Of a stretch of DNA of 64,000 nucleotides, positions 58,985-64,000 are shown piece after piece. The stretch spans positions 558,001 to 622,000 of the forward strand of contig NZ_OCMY01000001.1 of assembly GCF_900215435.1 (NCBI RefSeq). The letters are read 5' to 3'. Each line of letters begins with the position of its first letter. Position 1 is the stretch's first letter. The notes under the pieces are model-generated. The model ran no database searches. It was given only the letters and a program-made list of their open reading frames with translations, and was not told the DNA's origin. Both the position numbers and the translations under genes were made by a program. The DNA comes from Candidatus Pantoea floridensis. Its GTDB lineage: Bacteria > Pseudomonadota > Gammaproteobacteria > Enterobacterales > Enterobacteriaceae.

Positions 58985-60448
58985 ATGTTTGATCCTGAAA
59001 TTGCTTACCAGGCGCTGACCTCGCGCGATAGTCGCTTTGACGGGCTGTTTTTTGTCGGCGTAACGTCAACCGGTATTTATTGCCGACCGATCTGTCCGGT
59101 GAAAGCACCGATGCAGAAGAACTGCCTGTTTTTCAGCAGCGCAGAAGCCGCCGAGAAAGCGCATTTTCGACCATGCTTACGCTGTCGCCCGGAACTGGCA
59201 CCCGGTTTTGCGCCGGTGGATAGTCATCATCGCATTGCCGATCGTTTGATCCGCCGTATTGAAGAGGGCTTGCTGGAAGAGCAGGAGACGCTCGCAGAGA
59301 TCGCCAGCGAGTTCAACCTCAGCGAACGTCAACTACGGCGTGTGGTGCAGCAGGAGCTCGGTGTTTCGCCATTAGAATTGCGTCAGACGCGCCGTATGCT
59401 GCTTGCTAAGCAACTTCTGACGGAAACCTCGCTACCGGTAACGGAAATTGCCTACGCCAGCGGCTTCCGTAGCCTGAGACGTTTTAATGATGTGTTTCAG
59501 GCGCGCTACCGCATGACACCTTCCCGTCTGCGCAAGCAGAGTCAGCCCGATTCTACTACTACGGTGCAGGAAAGCGCTGAACTGCGCCTCAGTTATCGGC
59601 CGCCTTACGATTGGGATGCGATGCTCGATTTCCTGCAGCAGCGCGTCATGAAAGAGGTGGAATGGGTCAACGACGGCATGTATCACCGCACCGTGGCGCT
59701 GGGCGGCTGTCGCGGTTGGGTGCGCGTGAGCCATCTCGCAGAGAAACAGTCATTGAACGTGCAATTCACGACTTCGCTAACGCCGGTGCTGCCCGCCCTG
59801 TTACGTCGTCTGCGCGATCTGTTTGATTTGGATGCGCAGCCACAGCGCATAGCAGAGCACCTCAGCCACGATGCGCTGCTGGCGGAGAGTCTATCGCGCT
59901 TTCCCGGTTTACGCGTTCCTGGTGCGTTTGACGGCTTCGAGCTAGGTGTTCGGGCGATACTCGGCCAACAAGTAACGGTGAAAGCCGCAACGACGCTGAG
60001 TAGTCGCATGGCACAACGCTTTGGCGAACCGCTGGCAACGCCGTGGCCAGAGCTGTCTCGTTTGCCGCCCAATGGCGAGGCGCTGGCGGCGGCAAGCATT
60101 GATGATATCGCTAGCCTTGGGATTGTGAGTGCACGTTCTCATGCTATTCAGGCATTGGCGCAGGCGTGTACTTCTGGTGCCTTGCGCTTTAACGGAGCGG
60201 TGAATCCTGATGTGGTTCAGCAGCAGTTGCTGGCGCTGAAAGGGATTGGGCCGTGGACGGCGAGTTATATTGCGATGCGCGCGCTGCGTTGGCCTGATGC
60301 GTTTCCCAAAGAGGACATTGCGATTCGTAATAATCTCGGCGGCGTGAGTGCCAAAGTGGCGGAGCAGTTATCGCAGGTTTGGCGACCGTGGCGCAGCTAT
60401 GCGGTGCTGCATATTTGGAAAAGTCTGACGCCGGTTAAGAGCAAGTAA
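58985..60448 (+). CDS. Ada-AlkA fusion: methylation-sensing activator and 3-methyladenine glycosylase
   Basis: 487 residues from the second of two adjacent ATGs (58982, 58985), chosen by GGAG spacing. N-terminal Ada zinc domain with C33, C37, C64 and C67 (IYCRPICP, FRPCLRCRP); C33 is the expected methyl acceptor. An AraC-type HTH follows (about 85-185: LAEIASEFNLSERQLRR; VTEIAYASGFRSLRRFNDVF). The rest is AlkA: N-terminal domain, then HhH-GPD with LKGIGPWTASYIAMRAL and the catalytic D444 in FPKEDIAIRNN. It lacks the O6-methylguanine transferase domain of E. coli Ada, which Ogt next door can supply. Such fusions occur in many bacteria. Confidence 0.92.
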   Translation: MFDPEIAYQALTSRDSRFDGLFFVGVTSTGIYCRPICPVKAPMQKNCLFFSSAEAAEKAHFRPCLRCRPELAPGFAPVDSHHRIADRLIRRIEEGLLEEQETLAEIASEFNLSERQLRRVVQQELGVSPLELRQTRRMLLAKQLLTETSLPVTEIAYASGFRSLRRFNDVFQARYRMTPSRLRKQSQPDSTTTVQESAELRLSYRPPYDWDAMLDFLQQRVMKEVEWVNDGMYHRTVALGGCRGWVRVSHLAEKQSLNVQFTTSLTPVLPALLRRLRDLFDLDAQPQRIAEHLSHDALLAESLSRFPGLRVPGAFDGFELGVRAILGQQVTVKAATTLSSRMAQRFGEPLATPWPELSRLPPNGEALAAASIDDIASLGIVSARSHAIQALAQACTSGALRFNGAVNPDVVQQQLLALKGIGPWTASYIAMRALRWPDAFPKEDIAIRNNLGGVSAKVAEQLSQVWRPWRSYAVLHIWKSLTPVKSK

Positions 60449-60497
60449 ACCGAGTCATCAGCCGAAAGGACCTAACATTTAAAAAGCATAGAAAAGC

Positions 60498-60522
60498 AAA
60501 AAGGCGCCTTTAGGGCGCCTTT
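60498..60522 (-). terminator. Terminator of the tRNA-Lys cluster (probably bidirectional)
   Basis: AAAGGCGCC-TTTAG-GGCGCCTTT. On the reverse strand it is followed by five T and lies ten bases past the last tRNA; in the forward direction it can stop ada-alkA transcripts. Confidence 0.85.
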
Positions 60523-60531
60523 CTACATAAC

Positions 60532-60607
60532 TGGTGGGTCGTGCAGGATTCGAACCTGCGACCAATTGATTAAAAGTCAACTGCTCTACCAACTGAGCTA
60601 ACGACCC
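60532..60607 (-). tRNA. tRNA-Lys (anticodon TTT), copy 1
   Basis: 76 bases on the reverse strand, starting GGGTCGTTAGCTCAG and ending with the acceptor GACCC-A-CCA. The anticodon loop is CTTTTAA within GTTGACTTTTAATCAAT; the T loop is GGTTCGAATCC. CCA is encoded. Confidence 0.98.
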
Positions 60608-60632
60608 GCTGGGGGCTTACAACCTGATTTGA

Positions 60633-60708
60633 TGGTGGGTCGTGCAGGATTCGAACCTGCGACCAATTGATTAAAAGTCAACTGCTCTACCAACTGAGCT
60701 AACGACCC
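60633..60708 (-). tRNA. tRNA-Lys (anticodon TTT), copy 2
   Basis: Identical in all 76 bases to copy 1, 25 bases upstream of it on the reverse strand. Confidence 0.98.
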
Positions 60709-60761
60709 ATCAAGGTTGTGAAGCTTACTGAAGAAATCATCTCACTAACAACGGGTTGAGA

Positions 60762-60837
60762 TGGTGGGTCGTGCAGGATTCGAACCTGCGACCAATTGAT
60801 TAAAAGTCAACTGCTCTACCAACTGAGCTAACGACCC
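60762..60837 (-). tRNA. tRNA-Lys (anticodon TTT), copy 3
   Basis: Identical to the other two copies; first in the transcript, 53 bases before copy 2. The 166 bases between this gene and the cpoB stop (60838-61003) contain no gene; they should hold the tRNA promoter. Confidence 0.98.
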
Positions 60838-61003
60838 ATCTTCAGTGCTGCCGATACTTGTTAAGATATGTCCCGGCAACGGCGGCATATATTACTGATT
60901 TAGCGGGGCGGCGCAACCCTTATTTATCACCAAATCACTCAATCGCTTACCTTTCATGCTGCAAGACCAGAAATCACACGAAATCCGGTCTTTTATGCAC
61001 AAA

Positions 61004-61795
61004 TTACAACCCGGCAAGGCGTTTTTGCGCCTGCTTAGCAGAATCACTATTTGGGAATTGTTTGATCACCTGTTGGAAGACCGCTTTGGCTTTCGCCGTG
61101 TCGTTCTTCTCTTGCATGATCACGCCAACCTTAAACAGCGCTTCCGGGGCTTTTGGCGATTTCGCATAATTTTTTACCACAGTGGCAAAATAATAGGCCG
61201 AATCGTCTTTTTTACCCTTGTTGTAAAACAGCTGACCGAGCCAGTAATTGGCATTCGGCTGATAGGTAGAATCAGGATATTTCTTCACCCAAGCCTGCAG
61301 GGCTGTAATGGCCTGATCGTACTGCTTCTTCTCCAGAATCAATGCAACCGCAGCATTGTAATCCGTGTTGGCGTCGCCGGTTTGAGCTGGCGCTGCCGCA
61401 CTGGCATTATCGCTGCTAGCGCTATTCGCAGCTGCTGCGCCTGCTGCCGCATCTGCACTACCGCTCGCCTGCGCACCGTTACTGCCGGAGCTTAGGCTAT
61501 CGATCTGCTGATAGAGCTGTTTCTGGCGCTCAACAACCTGGTTAAGCTGATAGCTGTTTTGCTGGATTTGCCCGCGCAGCGAATCGATATCGCTTTGGTT
61601 ATCGCTCATCTGCTGCTGCAACTGCTGCAAAAGCTGAGCCTGGGCATTAGAGATACGTTCAAGAGTGGTGACGCGGTCTTCGACCGAGCCTGAGCCAACG
61701 CTACTGATTGACGCCTGGGCATTAGCGGCCCAGGGGGCCGCTAAACCAACCAGTAACGACAGACTCAATAGATGAAGTCTGAAGTTACTCATCAT
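61004..61795 (-). CDS. cpoB: Cell division coordinator CpoB (YbgF)
   Basis: 263 residues, as in E. coli. A signal peptide ends near residue 26 (WAANA-QASIS). A coiled coil (about 35-100, VEDRVTTLERISNAQAQLLQQL) drives trimerisation, then an Ala/Ser-rich linker and three TPR repeats from about 145. It links Tol-Pal to PBP1b activity during septation. Two ATGs (61795, 61792) are possible. Last gene of tolA-tolB-pal-cpoB. Confidence 0.95.
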   Translation of the reverse strand: MMSNFRLHLLSLSLLVGLAAPWAANAQASISSVGSGSVEDRVTTLERISNAQAQLLQQLQQQMSDNQSDIDSLRGQIQQNSYQLNQVVERQKQLYQQIDSLSSGSNGAQASGSADAAAGAAAANSASSDNASAAAPAQTGDANTDYNAAVALILEKKQYDQAITALQAWVKKYPDSTYQPNANYWLGQLFYNKGKKDDSAYYFATVVKNYAKSPKAPEALFKVGVIMQEKNDTAKAKAVFQQVIKQFPNSDSAKQAQKRLAGL

Positions 61796-61804
61796 ACGAT
61801 TATC

Positions 61805-62326
61805 TTAGTAAACCAGTACGGCACGACGGTTTTTAGCGTATGCCGCTTCGTCATGACCCAGTACAGCTGGTTTTTCTTTACCGTAAGAAACGATAGACAT
61901 CTGGTCAGCAGAAACGCCTTTGCCTTGCAGATACATCTTAACGGCGCTTGCACGACGTTCGCCCAGGGCGATGTTGTATTCTGGGGTACCGCGCTCATCC
62001 GCATGACCTTCGATGGTCACTTTGTAAGACGGGTTGCTACGCAGGAATGCAGCGTGCTGATCCAGCATCTGAGCGTAATCAGACTGCACGTCATACTTGT
62101 CCAGACCGAAGTAAACGATGTTGTTCTGCTGCAGCTGCTGCATCTGCAGGCGCGCTTGCTCGTCAGAAGACATGTTACCGTTCTGGCCCGCACCAGCACC
62201 GTAAGCACCGTCGTTAGCGCCCATACCAGTCTGATCGTTGTTGTTGTTTTTGTGTGAGCTACATGCAGCTACTGCGATAACCGGCAGAGCCAGCATCAAA
62301 CCCTTCAGCACTTTATTCAGTTGCAT
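61805..62326 (-). CDS. pal: Peptidoglycan-associated lipoprotein Pal
   Basis: 173 residues, as in E. coli. Lipobox VAACSS with Cys22 as lipidation site, a Asn/Gly-rich linker, and an OmpA-like domain with [24 protein letters not shown] that binds DAP in peptidoglycan. Anchors the Tol system to the outer membrane. Nine bases separate it from cpoB. Confidence 0.97.
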   Translation of the reverse strand: MQLNKVLKGLMLALPVIAVAACSSHKNNNNDQTGMGANDGAYGAGAGQNGNMSSDEQARLQMQQLQQNNIVYFGLDKYDVQSDYAQMLDQHAAFLRSNPSYKVTIEGHADERGTPEYNIALGERRASAVKMYLQGKGVSADQMSIVSYGKEKPAVLGHDEAAYAKNRRAVLVY

Positions 62327-62390
62327 TTCTTTATCCTATTATTTTGTTTGCCATACATTTTAATCCCCCGCCGTGCAGGGGACCTATGCA

Positions 62391-63686
62391 TCACAGATAC
62401 GGCGACCAGGCAGGGAATTTGACCTGTCCATCAGTTGCCGGAAGACGCGCTTTGAAACGCCCGTCGGTTGAAACCAACTGCAACACGGAACCCATCCCCT
62501 GAGTAGAGCTATAGATTACCATTGTGCCGTTTGGCGCCAGACTTGGCGTTTCATCCAGGAACGTATCCGTTATTGTTTGAACGGCTCCCGTTACCAGATC
62601 CTGTTTGGCGACGTGCTGCGCGCCACCGGCGCTGCTGATCATCACCATGGTTTTGCCGTCGGTAGACACATCCGCATCCTGGTTTTGCGCACCTTCCCAG
62701 GTAATACGTTGTGGCGCACCGCCGTTAACTCCAACTTTATAAATCTGAGGCGCACCGGCCTGATCCGAGGTATAAGCCAACGTCTGGCTATCCGGGAACC
62801 ACGTCGGTTCTGTGCTGTTATAACGGCCGTCCGTTACCTGACGCGTCTGGCCAGAAGCCAGATCCATCACATACAGGTTCAGGCTACCGGTTTTCGACAG
62901 CGCGAAGGCCAGTTTAGAACCGTCCGGTGAGAAGGCTGGCGCACCGTTGTGGCGCGGATAAGAAGCGACCTGACGAATTGCACCGTTAGACAGCGTCTGA
63001 ACCACCAGCGCAGATTTACCACTTTCAAAGGTCACGTAAGCCACTTTGCTGCCATCTGGTGACCAGGCTGGCGACATCAATGGCTGCGGTGAACGGTGAA
63101 CCACAAACTGGTTGTAGCCATCGTAATCCGACACGCGCAACTCATACGGGAACTGACCGCCATTGGTCTGAACCACATATGCAATACGGGTACGGAATGC
63201 GCCTTTGATGCCGGTCAGCTTCTCGAACACTTCGTCACTGGCGGTGTGCGCGGCATAGCGCAGCCACTGCTTCGTCACTTTGTAAGAGTTCTGCGCCAAT
63301 ACAGTGCCTGGTGCGCCACCGGTATCCACCAGCTGGTAGGCAATTTGATAGCTGCCGTCAGCGTTTGGCGTTACCTGGCCCACCACAACCGCATCAATGC
63401 CCAAGGCGCTCCATGCAGCAGGCTGGACTTCCTGCGCACTCGCGGGTTGCTGCGGCAGACGAGAACGATCCAGCGGGTTAAATTTGCCGCTGTTACGTAA
63501 GTCGGCACCTACAATACCGCCGATATCTTCTGGTGCCGCACCGGGGCCAGCCCATTGGAACGGAACCACACCAATAGGACGTGCGGTGTTAACGCCCTGC
63601 GTAATTTCAATACGTACTTCTGCATGGAGCATAGCTGCCCACAGCAGTACAAAAAAACCTAAGGTTACACGAAGTGCCTGCTTCAT
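62391..63686 (-). CDS. tolB: Tol-Pal system protein TolB
   Basis: 431 residues (E. coli 430). A signal peptide ends near residue 22 (MLHA-EVRIE). The N-terminal domain (about 23-165) is followed by a six-bladed propeller with repeated [23 protein letters not shown] and [12 protein letters not shown] units that binds Pal. ATG at 63686 with AAGGGAGATAAG upstream. Confidence 0.97.
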   Translation of the reverse strand: MKQALRVTLGFFVLLWAAMLHAEVRIEITQGVNTARPIGVVPFQWAGPGAAPEDIGGIVGADLRNSGKFNPLDRSRLPQQPASAQEVQPAAWSALGIDAVVVGQVTPNADGSYQIAYQLVDTGGAPGTVLAQNSYKVTKQWLRYAAHTASDEVFEKLTGIKGAFRTRIAYVVQTNGGQFPYELRVSDYDGYNQFVVHRSPQPLMSPAWSPDGSKVAYVTFESGKSALVVQTLSNGAIRQVASYPRHNGAPAFSPDGSKLAFALSKTGSLNLYVMDLASGQTRQVTDGRYNSTEPTWFPDSQTLAYTSDQAGAPQIYKVGVNGGAPQRITWEGAQNQDADVSTDGKTMVMISSAGGAQHVAKQDLVTGAVQTITDTFLDETPSLAPNGTMVIYSSTQGMGSVLQLVSTDGRFKARLPATDGQVKFPAWSPYL

Positions 63687-63802
63687 CTTATCTCCCTTAC
63701 CTGAACCAGAGGTTCATGATAATTCGCACAGTTCCTGAAAAACACGAGTACTCATAGAGTACGGCAAGCTAACCATAGTTCAACCTGCCATACGTTACTG
63801 CA

Positions 63803-64000
63803 TTATTCCGGTTTGAAACGCATAGGTGCGTTTTTAAACACTTCATACACTGCCTGAGAAGGCGGCTTAGGAATACGAGCCTGCTTCGCAGCAGCGATAG
63901 CCGCCTGACACAAGGCTGGATCACCACCTTCCGATTTAACATCAATCAGCAAACCATCCGGTGCCAGCTTAATGCGCAGGTTGCACTCTTTACCTTTATA
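63803..64000 (-). CDS. tolA: TolA C-terminal end (runs off the window)
   Basis: The last 65 codons and the stop (63803-63805) are visible on the reverse strand: YKGKECNLRIKLAPDGLLI, then EGGDPALCQAAIAAAKQARIP and KPPSQAVYEVFKNAPMRFKPE. This is the TolA domain III, which contacts TolB, Pal and several bacteriocins and phage proteins; the two cysteines (KECNL, ALCQAA) form its disulfide. The membrane anchor and long helix lie outside the window. 116 bases separate it from tolB. Confidence 0.96.
   Translation of the reverse strand, partial: YKGKECNLRIKLAPDGLLIDVKSEGGDPALCQAAIAAAKQARIPKPPSQAVYEVFKNAPMRFKPE

Noticed and set aside
60608..60761. Search for tRNA-Val or other tRNA in the spacers of the lysine tRNA genes
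   Set aside because: The spacers of 25 and 53 bases are too short and show no cloverleaf elements.

Overview
The window is a piece of a gammaproteobacterial chromosome of the order Enterobacterales, most likely family Erwiniaceae (Pantoea/Erwinia-like). The evidence is the near-complete colinearity with two Escherichia coli blocks (bglX-dld-pbpG-yohCDF, and rhlE-ybhQPON-ybhL-moaEDCBA-ybhK-uvrB-bioDCFBA-ybhB-pgl-ybhA-modCBA-acrZ-modEF-gal-gpmA-aroG-ybgS-zitB-pnuC-nadA-tRNA-Lys-cpoB-pal-tolBA), protein lengths close to the E. coli ones, and a set of non-E. coli genes placed between them. The genus is an inference. I see no prophage, insertion sequence, integrase or CRISPR array.

Layout. 1-8.4 kb: start of bglX, dld, a DUF3772-type MscS channel, pbpG, yohC, yohD, yohF. 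8.5-16.7 kb: accessory stretch with a GH15 glycoside hydrolase, L,D-transpeptidase ldtB, a ZntB-like CorA transporter, a phosphate transporter directly followed by polyphosphate kinase 2, and an MFS exporter. 16.8-23.8 kb: dusC-rhlE, ybhQ, the ybhP-clsB-ybhN operon and ybhL. 23.8-27.9 kb: yaiW and moaABCDE, with a probable Moco riboswitch and ModE site. 28-32.7 kb: yvcK, uvrB with LexA and DnaA sites, and an orphan UrtE-like ATPase with a broken signature motif. 32.7-38.2 kb: the bio cluster around a BirA operator, and ybhB. 38.2-45.5 kb: pgl, ybhA, modABC, acrZ, modE, modF. 45.5-49.1 kb: galTKM without galE, with two GalR-type operators. 49.1-58.2 kb: gpmA, aroG, ybgS, an inserted EvgAS/BvgAS-type response regulator and hybrid kinase whose gene overlaps zitB, then pnuC and nadA. 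58.3-64 kb: ogt, an Ada-AlkA fusion, three identical tRNA-Lys genes, cpoB, pal, tolB and the 3' end of tolA.

How the parts work together. Molybdenum is a clear theme: molybdate import (modABC), its sensor (modE), a ModF ATPase and cofactor synthesis (moaA-E) all lie within 20 kb, and ModE-like palindromes stand before both modA and moaA. DNA repair is another: uvrB under an SOS box, and a divergent ogt / ada-alkA pair. NAD supply (nadA, pnuC) has a NadR-like palindrome.

Two features are not explained by ordinary gene content. First, a family of GTAG-headed palindromic repeats occurs at about ten intergenic places, often as inverted pairs, with stem changes that keep base pairing. Second, a two-component phosphorelay is inserted immediately before the zinc exporter gene zitB and overlaps its start, which suggests a shared transcript and possibly a metal-linked signal. 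These are the best candidates here for something undescribed.
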